A stretch of DNA of 64,000 nt from Homoserinibacter gongjuensis (GTDB lineage: Bacteria > Actinomycetota > Actinomycetes > Actinomycetales > Microbacteriaceae), in contig NZ_BSVA01000001.1 of assembly GCF_030161875.1 (NCBI RefSeq), positions 1,922,001-1,986,000 on the forward strand. The letters run 5' to 3'. The position numbers were made by a program, and so were the translations under genes. The notes beneath the pieces are model-generated. The model saw nothing but the letters and a program-made list of their open reading frames with translations. It was not told the origin of the DNA and searched no databases. Below, piece after piece: positions 20,900-29,389 of the stretch. Numbering within the stretch: the first letter of the stretch is position 1; every line of letters starts with the position of its first letter.

Positions 20900-21030
20900 T
20901 CACCTTCCCGGTTCCGCGTCGAGGTAGGCGTCGTTCAGCAGCTGGAACATGAGGTGGTCGCGCCACTTGCCGTTGATCTCGAGGTACTTCGGGGCGAGGC
21001 CGAGTATCCGATCGCGCACGACTGCAGGAC
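20900..21030 (-). pseudogene. Remnant of a RimJ/RimL-type N-acetyltransferase
   Basis: The minus strand ends VRDRILGLAPKYLEINGKWRDHLMFQLLNDAYLDAEPGR and stop. GLAPKYLEINGKWRDHLMFQLL is the C-terminal strand-helix of RimJ-like GNAT enzymes (usually ...GLARRYLxINGxWxDHLLF). Only about 40 codons remain before an in-frame TAG upstream, so the catalytic half is absent. I infer a deletion relic. Exact left limit uncertain. Confidence 0.6.
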
Positions 21031-21158
21031 TCGCAGCCTACGCACGCCGCGCCCCCGCCGGTCGACCGCGACCCGCCGCTCGATAGCCTGAGAGGGTGTT
21101 CTGGCAGAGCGATCGGGGCCGAAGTGCGCGCGCACTCGCGGCCGAGACCTGAGCGCCC

Positions 21159-21745
21159 ATGCCCTTCACCCTCGCCGAGCCGCACTACAGCGAGCTCGTC
21201 ATCAAGAAGAGTCGCTTCCTCGGATGTGTCGAGCCGGTTTCGGGGCGCGACGAGGCGCTCGCGCGTGTGGCCGAGCTGCGGCAGCAGCATCCTGATGCGC
21301 GGCACGTGTGCTGGGCGCTCATGGCGGGCGGGCACTCGGCGGCCAACGACGACGGCGAGCCGGGCGGCACCGCCGGTCGCCCGATGCTCGACGTGCTGCG
21401 GCACCAGGAGCTCGAGGGCGTGCTCGCGACCGTCGTGCGCTACTTCGGCGGGGTGAAGCTGGGCGCGGGCGGCCTGGTGCGGGCGTACACGGATGCCGTT
21501 GCCCAGGCGATCTCGGACGCGCCGCGCGTTCCTCTGGTGCGCACGCGCAGCATCCGGGTCACCGCGCCGTACGCGCTCGAGGGGTGCTGCGCCGCGAGAT
21601 CGAGGCGCAGGGTGCGGCGTTGATCGGCGTGCGGCATGGCATCGCGGTCGAACTGACGATCGAGCTCGGCGAGGATGCCGTGCCCGCCTTCGCCGCGCGC
21701 GTGGGCGACATCTCGCAGGGCGCCGCCACGGTCGACGGGGCCTGA
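21159..21745 (+). CDS. YigZ/IMPACT family protein (frame broken once)
   Basis: Conserved two-domain protein (UPF0029 N-terminal plus a short EF-G-like C-terminal domain) whose eukaryotic relative regulates translation through Gcn1. The family core is HVCWALMAGGHSAANDDGEPGGTAGRPMLDVL and VVRYFGGVKLGAGGLVRAY. The frame breaks at the G run 21581-21584. One added G gives YALEGVLRREIEAQGAALIGV and runs to the stop at 21745. Restored length is about 195 residues. Enzymatic role unknown. Confidence 0.88.
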
Positions 21746-21905
21746 TCCTCACCGAGACGACACATTCGACCCGAAACCCGCGACGGGATGGGTGCGAACT
21801 GCCGTCTCGGCGTCACAGGTCACGCGCGAGCGTCGTTCGCCTTACTGAGGCGCACGATCAGCGCGTACATGGGGTCCGGCGCGGGTTGCACGCGACACTG
21901 GACGC

Positions 21906-22301
21906 ATGCCTCTCTTCGACCATCTCGTCGTCACCGTCAGGGATCTGCAGCGCGGCGTCGAGCAGTTCGGCCCGGTGATGGCGGCGCTCGGGCTGCCCCG
22001 CACCGAGGATGCGAGCGGGGTCTCCTGGTACCGCGAGGGTGAGACGGAGTTCGGCCTGCTGCCGGCGCGCGAGCCCGACTCCGGGCCCCACCAGCACGGC
22101 CGGGTCGGGTGGCAGCATCTCGCCTTCGCCGTCGACTCGCGCGACGAGGTCGACCGCCTGCACGCGGTCGCCGTCGCCGCGGGCTGGAAAGTGGTGCGCG
22201 CGCCGAAGCCGTACCCGCGCTTCACCGAGCGGTACTACGCCTCGTTCGTCGAAGACGACAACGGCATCCGCATCGAGTTCATGTACAACCCGCCGCACTG
22301 A
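21906..22301 (+). CDS. VOC-family (glyoxalase/dioxygenase superfamily) protein
   Basis: 131 residues with the paired beta-alpha-beta-beta-beta modules of the vicinal oxygen chelate fold: FDHLVVTVRDLQRGVEQF at the start, a His in GWQHLAFAVDSRDEVD, and a terminal Glu in GIRIEFMYNPP. These H, H and E positions are the usual metal ligands. Substrate cannot be predicted. Confidence 0.78.
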   Translation: MPLFDHLVVTVRDLQRGVEQFGPVMAALGLPRTEDASGVSWYREGETEFGLLPAREPDSGPHQHGRVGWQHLAFAVDSRDEVDRLHAVAVAAGWKVVRAPKPYPRFTERYYASFVEDDNGIRIEFMYNPPH

Positions 22302-22323
22302 GCATCAATCCGGGGGATGCCGA

Positions 22324-22902
22324 TCAGACCGACGCCGGGCCGTCCTCCGCCGACAGGCGCGGCTCCACACGGCGCTCGGGGTGGAAACCGGCCTTGTCGG
22401 CGTAGAAGGCGCGGATGCGGTCCATGTCGGCCGGGATGTCGCCGGTGAGCGAGAGGGTCGGCCCGAGCCCCGTGGTCATGGTCGTGCGGTCTACGTAGCC
22501 GAGCGTGACGGGCATGTCGGTGTCGCGCGCGATGCGGTAGAAGCCCGACTTCCAGCGGGTGTTGCCGCCGCGGGTGCCGTCGGGGGTCACGACGAGGCTG
22601 AAGACCTCACCCGCGCGGATCCGCGCCACGATCTCGTCCACGACGCGGCTCGCATCCGCACGGTCGACCGGGATGCCGCCGAGCGCGCGCATGATCGGCC
22701 CGCGCCAGCCCGCGAACAGACTCTTCTTCCCCAGCCAGCGGAAGTCCACGCCGAGCTTCCATGCGATCGCGAGCATGAGAACGAAGTCCCAGTTGGAGGT
22801 GTGCGGGGCGCCGATGAGCAGCGTGGGGCGGGTGGGCGCCGGCTCGGTGACGAGCTTCCATCGGGAGAAAGTCCAGAAGATCCGAGCGATGAGGCGACGC
22901 AT
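22324..22902 (-). CDS. PlsC-like 1-acylglycerol-3-phosphate acyltransferase family protein
   Basis: 192 residues. The acyltransferase motifs are variants: block I is HTSNWDFVL (usually HxSxxD), block II surrounds KKSLFAGWRGPIMRALGGIPVDR and block III is VVTPDGTRGGN (instead of PEGTR). This variant subgroup may act on other lipids or on glycerol backbones. The short length and N-terminal aromatic/basic helix suit a peripheral membrane enzyme. Confidence 0.8.
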   Translation of the reverse strand: MRRLIARIFWTFSRWKLVTEPAPTRPTLLIGAPHTSNWDFVLMLAIAWKLGVDFRWLGKKSLFAGWRGPIMRALGGIPVDRADASRVVDEIVARIRAGEVFSLVVTPDGTRGGNTRWKSGFYRIARDTDMPVTLGYVDRTTMTTGLGPTLSLTGDIPADMDRIRAFYADKAGFHPERRVEPRLSAEDGPASV

Positions 22903-22908
22903 TCGGCC

Positions 22909-22914
22909 ACGTTA
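22909..22914 (-). promoter_or_regulatory. -10 element of the acyltransferase gene
   Basis: TAACGT on the minus strand, 6 bases before the ATG at 22902. Confidence 0.4.
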
Positions 22915-23007
22915 CGTCGCGACCCATGGCGGGCACGGCATCCGTTGTCGAACCCCGCCGCCGGTTGTCGATACGCTTCCCTCACAGCCGCATCCTGGAG
23001 GAACGAC

Positions 23008-23934
23008 ATGGCCACCACACCCGCGAAGAAGTCAGGCGCCAAGAACCCGATGACCCCGGATTCCGATGCCACCTGGAAGCCGACCGCCGAGGCGAAGAAG
23101 AAGGCGACCACCCTGCGGATCGTGGCGATCGTGCTGTGGGTCGTCGCCATCGCGGGCGAGGCCGTCGGCATCTTCTGGCTGCTGCGCCAGCGCCAGGCCG
23201 CACAGACGGCGGCCGACACGACGACGCTCGAGCGCGATCCCGAGACGGGGCTGCTGGTGCAGGGGTCTGTCGACTACGAGTTCCCGCAGTGGGCGCTCAT
23301 CACCCTCATCGTGCTCATGGTCGTGATCGCGGCGCTCTCGATCACCGGTTCGTTCCTCTGGAAGAAGGCGAACCGCCTCGACCCGGCGTCGAAGAAGGAC
23401 ACCGTGCGGTTCTTCGTGCAGAACCAGCTCGGCGCGATCATCGCCATCGTCGCGTTCCTGCCGCTCATCATCATGGTGTTCCTCAACAAGGACATGTCGA
23501 AGGGGCAGAAGTCGCTCGCGGGCATCGTCGGCATCGTGCTCGCGGTCGCCGCGGTCGCCCTCGGCATCGACTTCAACCCGTCCTCGACCGAGCAGTACAC
23601 GGCCGACCGTTCGGCGGTAGTGCAGCTGCTCGGCGAGGACCACGTGTACTGGGTGGCGGGTGGCTCGGTCTACCACGTGTGCAACGAGGTCTCCGACATC
23701 CAGAATGCGAGCACCGAGCAGGCCGACGGCACGACCTCCGAGGCGGTCGCCGCGGGCAAGAACCGTCTGACGCTCGAGCTGCGCTCCGAGCTCAACGCGT
23801 GCGGGCTGCCCGTGCCCGAGAACGTCGACGAGATCGTGGATGCCCTGCGCTCGATCCAGGGCGGTGACGACGCCACGCTGCTGCCGCAGCCGGTCTACGC
23901 CGACGGGGTGACCCCGCCGCTCGACCTCGGCTGA
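23008..23934 (+). CDS. Hypothetical multi-pass membrane protein with C-terminal soluble domain
   Basis: 308 residues. A lysine-rich N-terminus (MATTPAKKSGAKNP) precedes four membrane helices around residues 35-60, 90-112, 138-158 and 168-188. A C-terminal domain of about 110 residues follows, with two cysteines (YHVCNEV and LNACGLPVP) that could pair outside the cell. TGGAGGA lies 6 bases before the ATG. No family recognised. Confidence 0.7.
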   Translation: MATTPAKKSGAKNPMTPDSDATWKPTAEAKKKATTLRIVAIVLWVVAIAGEAVGIFWLLRQRQAAQTAADTTTLERDPETGLLVQGSVDYEFPQWALITLIVLMVVIAALSITGSFLWKKANRLDPASKKDTVRFFVQNQLGAIIAIVAFLPLIIMVFLNKDMSKGQKSLAGIVGIVLAVAAVALGIDFNPSSTEQYTADRSAVVQLLGEDHVYWVAGGSVYHVCNEVSDIQNASTEQADGTTSEAVAAGKNRLTLELRSELNACGLPVPENVDEIVDALRSIQGGDDATLLPQPVYADGVTPPLDLG

Positions 23935-23988
23935 GCCGGCGCCTCTCGCCCGCTGACATTCCCTCTATCGCACCTGGAGTTCGCTCAC

Positions 23989-23994
23989 TAAGGT
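23989..23994 (+). promoter_or_regulatory. -10 element of the glutaminase operon
   Basis: TAAGGT, 7 bases before ATG 24002. The GTG at 23993 lies inside this hexamer and is therefore unlikely as a start. Confidence 0.45.
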
Positions 23995-24001
23995 GAGCCG
24001 T

Positions 24002-25015
24002 ATGACCGCGGTGCGCGTGTCAACGGGATCTCTTCCGGGGTGGGAAGAGGTAGACCGGCTCGTGGTCGAGGCCCATCGGGATGCGCTCGAGACGCACGAG
24101 GGCGAGGTCGCCACCTACATCCCCCGGCTGGCGTCGGTGGATCCCGAGCTGTTCGGCGTGAGCGTCGCCGAGGTCGACGGCGCCGTGCACACGGCAGGCG
24201 ACGCCCACGCGACGTTCTCAATCCAGTCGATCTCGAAGGCATTCGTCTACGCGCTCGTGTGCGAGGAGCTCGGGCACGACACGGTGCGCGAACGCATCGG
24301 CGTCAACAACACCGGGCTCGCCTTCAACTCCGTCATGGCGATCGAACTCAACGACGGCCACCCGATGAACCCGATGGTCAACGCAGGGGCGATCGCGACG
24401 ACCGCCCTCGTTCCCGCGCGCTCGACCGACGAGCGCTGGGAGCGCATCCAGCGCGGACTCTCGGCATTCGCGGGGCGCCGCCTCGAGCTCGACGGCGAGG
24501 TCTACACCTCCGAGGCAGACACCAACCAGCGCAACCGCGCGATCGGAATACTCCTCCAGGCCTATGGGCGCATCGACGCCGACCCGCTCGCCGCGGTCGA
24601 CGTGTACACGCGGCAGTGCTCCTTACTCGTGAGCGCGACGGACCTCGCCGTCATGGGGGCGACGCTCGCCGACGGCGGCGTGAACCCCGTCACCGGTGAG
24701 CGTGTCGTCGCGGCATCGGTTGCGCGCGACACCCTCGCGGTGCTGGCATCCACCGGACTGTACGAACGCTCGGGGGAGTGGCTGTTCGAGATCGGTCTGC
24801 CCGGCAAATCGGGGGTCGCGGGTGGCATCGTCACGGTCTCGCCCGGCAAGGGCGGCATCGGCGTCTTCTCGCCGCGCCTCGACCGCGTGGGAAACAGCGT
24901 GCGCGGGCAGCGCGCCACGCGCTTCCTCTCCCGATCCCTCGGACTCGACGTCTTCGCATCCGACACCCACGAGCACGGACCGTACCCCTACACGAGAGAG
25001 AAGGACGGGCGATGA
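24002..25015 (+). CDS. glsA: Glutaminase
   Basis: Serine-dependent glutaminase, glutamine to glutamate plus ammonia. Beta-lactamase-like fold motifs are present: the nucleophile in FSIQSISKAF, GVNNTGLAFNSV, HPMNPMVNAGAIATTAL, YTSEADTNQRNRAI and GLPGKSGVAGGIV. Length 337 is slightly longer than the usual 310. It overlaps the next gene by ATGA, so it forms an operon with a DHA2-type transporter. Confidence 0.93.
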   Translation: MTAVRVSTGSLPGWEEVDRLVVEAHRDALETHEGEVATYIPRLASVDPELFGVSVAEVDGAVHTAGDAHATFSIQSISKAFVYALVCEELGHDTVRERIGVNNTGLAFNSVMAIELNDGHPMNPMVNAGAIATTALVPARSTDERWERIQRGLSAFAGRRLELDGEVYTSEADTNQRNRAIGILLQAYGRIDADPLAAVDVYTRQCSLLVSATDLAVMGATLADGGVNPVTGERVVAASVARDTLAVLASTGLYERSGEWLFEIGLPGKSGVAGGIVTVSPGKGGIGVFSPRLDRVGNSVRGQRATRFLSRSLGLDVFASDTHEHGPYPYTREKDGR

Positions 25016-26656
25016 CGACCACCGAAACCACGGAGGCGACCACCTCGTGGAGGCCGATGATCGGCCTCTTCCTCGCGCAGATGCTCATGTCGTTCAACGT
25101 CGCGGCCCTCCCGGTGTCGATCGGCGGCATGGTCGACGAGTTCGGCGTGCCGCCGACGACGGCAGGCACCGCGATCGTGGTCTACGGCCTCGCGGTCGCC
25201 GCGCTCGTCATGGTGGGCGCGAAACTCGGACAGCGCGTCGGCTGGGTGCTGATCTTCCGGATCGTGGTGGCCACCTTCGCGATCTCATCGCTCATGATGC
25301 TGATCGGGCCGAGCATCGGGTGGATCATCGCCGCGCAGGTCGTCGCGGGCGCCTCGGCGGCCATCATCGTGCCGTCGCTCGTGGCGCTCATCGCGGAGAA
25401 CTACCGGGGTCGGCAGCAGGCGACGGCGGTGGGATCACTCGGCTCGGCACGCGCCATCTCGGGCGTCACGGCGTTCTTCATCGGTGGTGCGCTCGGCACG
25501 CTCGTCGGATGGCGTCCGGTCTTCGCGGTCGTGCTCGGCATCGCGGTGCTCGTCTTTCTGCTGAGCTTCGCGCTGCGCGGCGACAAGGGAGATCCGGGCA
25601 TCAGCATCGACCTGGTGGCCGCGGTGCTCATCGGTCTCGCGATCGTGTCGCTCACTCTCGGCTTCAACAACCTCAACGGATGGGGCGTGCTGTCCGCCAC
25701 CGACGATGCCCCTTTCCACATCGGGGGCGTCTCACCCGCGCCGCTGCTCATCGTGCTGGGCGTCGTGCTCGGCCAGCTGTTCTTCCTGTGGACACGCAGG
25801 CGAACGCGCGCGGGCAAGGTGCCGCTCGTGAGCCTCTCGGTGCTCGGCCGCGGCAGCGAACGCGCGGCGGTCTACGCCATGTTCATCGTCGTGATGCTCG
25901 AGGCGGCGCTCAACTTCACCGTGCCGCTCTACATCCAGATTGTGCAGGGGCGCACCCCTTCGACACCTCGCTCGCGATGATGCCGTTCAACCTCACCGTC
26001 TTCGTCACGGCGACCCTCATCGTGCGGTTCTACGGGCGGTTCAACCCCGAACGATCGGCGTCTTCGGCTTCATCTTGACGACGGCAGCGCTCGTCTGGCT
26101 CTCGTTCGTCGTGACCAACAACTGGGAGACGCTGCCGACCATCCTCGGCCTCTTCGTCTTCGGTGTCGGCCAGGGCGCGCTCGTGACGCTCGTGTTCAAC
26201 GTGCTCGTGACGGCGGCGCCCAAGGAGCTCGCGGGGGATGTCGGATCGATCCGCGGCACCACGCAGAACCTCGCATCCGCGGTCGGCACGGCGGTCGCGG
26301 GGGCGCTGCTCGTCGGCATCCTGTCGTGGGGGATCGCGCAGGCCGTCATGGCGAACACCTACCTCCCGCCCGAGCTCACCGAGGAGGTGAGCCTCGAGAA
26401 CGCCAACTTCGTCAGCAACGACCAGCTGCGTGAGCTCTTGGCGGGTACCGACGCGACCGGGTCGCAGACGGATGAGTTCGTGCGCATCAACGAGGAGGCG
26501 CGCCTGTCGGCACTACGCGCCGGCCTGCTGGTGCTCGCGGGCATCTCGGCGCTCGCGATCGTGCCCGCGGCGCGGCTTCCGCGCTACCGGCCGGGCGAGA
26601 TCCCGGATCCGTCGACGGCATCCGCCGACGAGGCGGGCGAGAGCAAGCGGGCCTAG
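25012..26656 (+). CDS. MFS transporter, DHA2-like (frame broken twice)
   Basis: About 548 residues with roughly 14 membrane helices, which suggests the DHA2 drug:proton antiporter type. The start MTTTETTEATTSWRPMIGLFLAQMLM overlaps glsA. Frame breaks lie at two C runs, 25955-25958 and 26045-26048. One base at each gives VQGRTPFDTSLAMMPFNL and RFNPRTIGVFGF, in phase to the stop. A long extracytoplasmic loop (TYLPPELTEEVSLENANF...) precedes the last helix. Coupling to glutaminase could mean export of glutamate or another amino compound, but the substrate is not evident. Confidence 0.85.
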
Positions 26657-27222
26657 GTTCCGCTCAGGAGGGCCTCGCGCAGCTCGGGTGACAGGCCGGG
26701 AGGATCGTCCACCGGCACCGCCAGGGCGTGCAGTGCGCGCGAGTAGAAGTTGCGGGCGGCCGCCACGAGGGCCACGTCGACGATCTCCTCGTCGGAGAGA
26801 CCGAGTTCGCGCAGCCGAGCGCTGTCGGCATCCGTCATCGATGCGGAGTCGCCCGAGACCTTCTGGGCGAACTCCATGATGGCCACCTCGAGCTCCGACA
26901 GCCCGGCATCGTGGAAGTCGCGTGCGAGGCGCACGAGTTCTGCTTCGTCGATGACCGTCAGGGCGTTCCGGCCGTGCGCGAGGCGGCAGGCTCGCGATCC
27001 GATCGCTTGCGCGGCCGCGAGCGTCACGAGCTCATAGCGGCGCAGGTCCATGGTGCGACGGCCGGCGCGCACGAGGGCCTCGAAGGCCCGCTCGGCGGCG
27101 GGGTTGTTCGCCATCACCCGCGTGTGCGAGGGCACGTAGCCGAACTTGGCGATATCCGCCGCGTAGAGCTCGGCGGCCTCGCCGGTCACCTCGGACGGTT
27201 CGGGGGTGCGGATGATCGTCAT
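26653..27222 (-). CDS. Carboxymuconolactone decarboxylase/AhpD-like protein
   Basis: 189 residues with the all-helical AhpD-like fold. The region RRYELVTLAAAQAIGSRACRLAHGRNAL corresponds to the usual ExxCxxCxxxH active site, but only the second cysteine and the histidine remain, so classical disulfide peroxidase chemistry is doubtful. The ending ARNFYSRALHALAVPVDDPPGL is typical. Start ATG 27222 follows GGGAGG. Its stop overlaps the end of the converging MFS gene by 4 bases. Confidence 0.8.
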   Translation of the reverse strand: MTIIRTPEPSEVTGEAAELYAADIAKFGYVPSHTRVMANNPAAERAFEALVRAGRRTMDLRRYELVTLAAAQAIGSRACRLAHGRNALTVIDEAELVRLARDFHDAGLSELEVAIMEFAQKVSGDSASMTDADSARLRELGLSDEEIVDVALVAAARNFYSRALHALAVPVDDPPGLSPELREALLSGT

Positions 27223-27279
27223 GGGGCCTCCCTGCGATGAGCCTGCCACCATGTGCCGGTGCGGGGAAGAGCCGGGCGC

Positions 27280-27285
27280 TAGCAT
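27280..27285 (+). promoter_or_regulatory. -10 element of the 111-residue gene
   Basis: TAGCAT, 6 bases before ATG 27292. Confidence 0.45.
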
Positions 27286-27291
27286 GAGCCA

Positions 27292-27627
27292 ATGGGCACC
27301 CTCTTCTACGCCGACCAGGCGATCGAGATGGACGATCGCACCCTGGCGCATCTCAAGGTCGCCGTGGTGACCAAGCTGCGCCGCGGCGAGAGCTTCACCC
27401 TCTCGTGGACGCATGCCGAGGATCAGCCCATCGGTCGAACGACCATCTGGATGCACGAGTCGATTCCGCTGCGTTTCGAGTTCGGTGAGCCCGAAGCACC
27501 CCCGCTGCACCGGGAGTGGATCGAGGAGATCCTGCGTTCCGCGAACACGACGGGCGGCATCCAGCTGACGGCCGAGCACATCGAGACCGGACCCACGGCG
27601 GTCGCTTCGGCGATCGACACGGTCTAG
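27292..27627 (+). CDS. DUF7882-type small protein, paralogue A
   Basis: 111 residues: MGTLFYADQAIEMDDRTLAHLKVAVVTKLRRGESFTLSW...TIWMHESIPLRFEF...WIEEIL. It aligns along its length with the gene at 28033-28392: both share MG-L-Y, DR-LAHL, KLRR-ESF-LSW, IW--IPL-F and W-EE. I recognise it as the short actinobacterial family sometimes mislabelled ATP-dependent DNA ligase. Nothing in it resembles a ligase (no KxDG). Function unknown. Confidence 0.75.
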   Translation: MGTLFYADQAIEMDDRTLAHLKVAVVTKLRRGESFTLSWTHAEDQPIGRTTIWMHESIPLRFEFGEPEAPPLHREWIEEILRSANTTGGIQLTAEHIETGPTAVASAIDTV

Positions 27628-27646
27628 CGTGCGCTAGCACGTCTTG

Positions 27647-27670
27647 CCGCGAAACGGAACGGGTTCGCGG
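27647..27670 (+). terminator. Hairpin after paralogue A
   Basis: CCGCGAA (27647-27653) pairs with TTCGCGG (27664-27670) across a 10-base loop, 20 bases after the stop. No T-run. Confidence 0.45.
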
Positions 27671-27709
27671 CATCCGATACCCGAGCGGAGCATATAGACC
27701 GGGGAGACG

Positions 27710-28006
27710 ATGAGAACACTGACCTACGGCGGATCCGAACTCGTCACGACCGATGCTGTGGCCGAGGCGCTCCTCGACTATGTCGTGACGCTGCCGCTCA
27801 ATCGACCGCCCGAGCCGGTGACGATCCCGGCGCTCCAGCAGGGCCGCCCGGTGACCGCGCGCTTTCTCGTCACCGCGCTCACGCCCTTGCTCGTGACGAC
27901 GGCCGAGCGCCCGGACGTGCCTCTCGACGGCGAAGCGCACGCGATCGACGTGCTCCGGCACAAGGCCGACCGGCTCGACAGCATCGGCTACGAGTTCCAC
28001 GGCTGA
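27710..28006 (+). CDS. Hypothetical protein, 98 residues
   Basis: Starts MRTLTYGGSELVTTDAVAEALLDYVVTL and ends HKADRLDSIGYEFHG. Soluble, no family recognised. The opening MRTLTYGG recalls the MG-L-YG start of the two flanking DUF7882-type proteins, but no further alignment is evident. GGGGAG lies 4 bases before the ATG. Confidence 0.6.
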   Translation: MRTLTYGGSELVTTDAVAEALLDYVVTLPLNRPPEPVTIPALQQGRPVTARFLVTALTPLLVTTAERPDVPLDGEAHAIDVLRHKADRLDSIGYEFHG

Positions 28007-28032
28007 CGCGGCGTGCGCCCCCGCGTGGGATC

Positions 28033-28392
28033 TCAGCGCGCGGGGTGGTCCTTGCGCTTCACCGAGTTGTCGCGTGACTTCACCGGCTGATCGGTCACCG
28101 GATCGTCGGCGAGCACGAGCCCACGGGTGGAGCTGGCCTCCATGACGAGCTCCTCGAGCCACTCCTTATCGATGAGCGGGATGCGGCTGCCCGAGTAGCG
28201 GAAGTACAGCGGGATCGCGGTGTCGAGCCAGATCGAGCTGCGCCCGTCGCCGACCGCGGGCGAGTCGCGCCAGCTGAGCATGAACGACTCACGGCGTCGC
28301 AGCTTGGCGTTGATCACGAGTTCAAGGTGTGCCAGCACCCGGTCGTCGAACGAGATCTCGATCCCCGAGGTGCCGTAGATGAGCGATCCCAC
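28033..28392 (-). CDS. DUF7882-type small protein, paralogue B
   Basis: 119 residues, GTG start: VGSLIYGTSGIEISFDDRVLAHLELVINAKLRRRESFMLSW...SSIWLDTAIPLYFRYSGSRIPLIDKEWLEELV, then a basic, disordered tail (TDQPVKSRDNSVKRKDHPAR). Paralogue of 27292-27627 on the opposite strand. GGGAGGGGA lies 6 bases before the GTG. The basic tail could bind nucleic acid, but this is speculation. Confidence 0.75.
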   Translation of the reverse strand: MGSLIYGTSGIEISFDDRVLAHLELVINAKLRRRESFMLSWRDSPAVGDGRSSIWLDTAIPLYFRYSGSRIPLIDKEWLEELVMEASSTRGLVLADDPVTDQPVKSRDNSVKRKDHPAR

Positions 28393-28457
28393 GTACGTTC
28401 CCCTCCCGGCGCCCGTGCGCCGCTGCTGCCGATCGTACGATACGCGCGGAGGTTCGA

Positions 28458-28463
28458 TAACCT
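28458..28463 (+). promoter_or_regulatory. -10 element of the 200-residue membrane protein gene
   Basis: TAACCT, 5 bases before ATG 28469. Confidence 0.4.
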
Positions 28464-28468
28464 CCCTC

Positions 28469-29071
28469 ATGAGCGATGCCGCCCCTCCCGCCACGCCTCG
28501 GCCGGTTCTCCCCGCATCCGCCTCGCAGCCGATGCCGGTCGACCCGTTCCGCACGGCGACCCTCAGCCCATGGGGGCACGCCGTCGCGGCAGGCCTCGCC
28601 GCCGTCGGCATCGCGCTCAACGTGATCGGCGGTGCCGGGTTCCCGGCCAACGCCCCCGTCGAATGGATCATGAACGCGGGCATCACGATCGACCTCGTCG
28701 CGGTGTTCATCGCGTGCGCGATCGGCTTCGGGGTCTCGGTGCGGATGCGACCCGCACGCCCGTCGCGCGTCTTCCCCTGGCTGGGGCTCGGCTTCTCGGC
28801 CCTGGCTCTCGTGGCCTGGGCGGTGACCTCGCAGGGCCTGTGGGACACGCTGCTCGCCGACGGCCGGGGCCGCTACATGAACGACATCGCTGGCGCGTTC
28901 ACGCTCGGGATCCCCTGGGCGCTCGGCGCGATCTTCAGCGCCTATGGCGTACGCGGGCGCACCAGGCCGCACCTCAACGCCGTCGCCTTCACCGGCATCG
29001 GGCTGTGGGCGGTCGTGCTGCTCGGCGTTCTCGCCTCGGCCCTCCTCTACGCCGCGGATCTCACCGACTGA
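28469..29071 (+). CDS. Hypothetical membrane protein, 200 residues
   Basis: A proline/alanine-rich N-terminus (MSDAAPPATPRPVLPASASQ) is followed by five likely membrane helices, for example AVAAGLAAVGIALNVIG, ITIDLVAVFIACAIGFGVSV and GIGLWAVVLLGVLASALLYA. Unrecognised family. It lies directly upstream of the glycine riboswitch but has its own promoter-like hexamer, and the gap suggests separate transcription. Confidence 0.65.
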   Translation: MSDAAPPATPRPVLPASASQPMPVDPFRTATLSPWGHAVAAGLAAVGIALNVIGGAGFPANAPVEWIMNAGITIDLVAVFIACAIGFGVSVRMRPARPSRVFPWLGLGFSALALVAWAVTSQGLWDTLLADGRGRYMNDIAGAFTLGIPWALGAIFSAYGVRGRTRPHLNAVAFTGIGLWAVVLLGVLASALLYAADLTD

Positions 29072-29120
29072 GCCGGGCGGCATCCGCTAGGCTGGCCCCA
29101 CAATCGAACATCGGGCCGCA

Positions 29121-29357
29121 TGCGATGCGGGAGAGCCGGGGCCACGCCGCCGGCACCGAAGGAGCAAGCCTCCCCGCCAATCTCTCAGGTACGTGTACCG
29201 CATCGACAGGCCGCTCTGGAAAGCGCTTCAGCACACCCCCGCTGATCGTGTGCCGCCGCAGGCGGCGTACCGAGATCATCGGGCCCCAGCCGAGGCCGCC
29301 CACGGTGAAAGCGACCAGGAGTCGCGAATCTCTCAGGCACCGATGACAGAGGGGAGT
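29121..29357 (+). promoter_or_regulatory. Tandem glycine riboswitch (gcvT motif)
   Basis: Two aptamers in series upstream of gcvT. Aptamer 1 contains GGGAGAG, CACCGAAGGAGCAA, AATCTCTCAGGTA and CGACAGG...CTCTGGA (29121-29224). Aptamer 2 contains GGTGAAAGCGA, GTCGCGAATCTCTCAGGCA and GATGACAGAGGGGAG (about 29238-29357). The AATCTCTCAGG core is present in both. Glycine binding in this class normally turns on cleavage-system expression. A TAGGCT hexamer near 29088 could be its promoter. Confidence 0.93.
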
Positions 29358-29389
29358 TCCACCGACAGCAGTGATCGGAGAACTCGACC

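Noticed and set aside
19989..21752. Long open frame on the minus strand over three short plus-strand genes
   Set aside because: Its translation is Arg/Pro/His-rich, typical of an antisense frame in GC-rich DNA, while the opposite strand encodes YigZ-type and other proteins with proper starts.
27292..27627. ATP-dependent DNA ligase
   Set aside because: Only 111 residues with no KxDG nucleotidyl-transfer motif; the name is a known mislabel for such small proteins.
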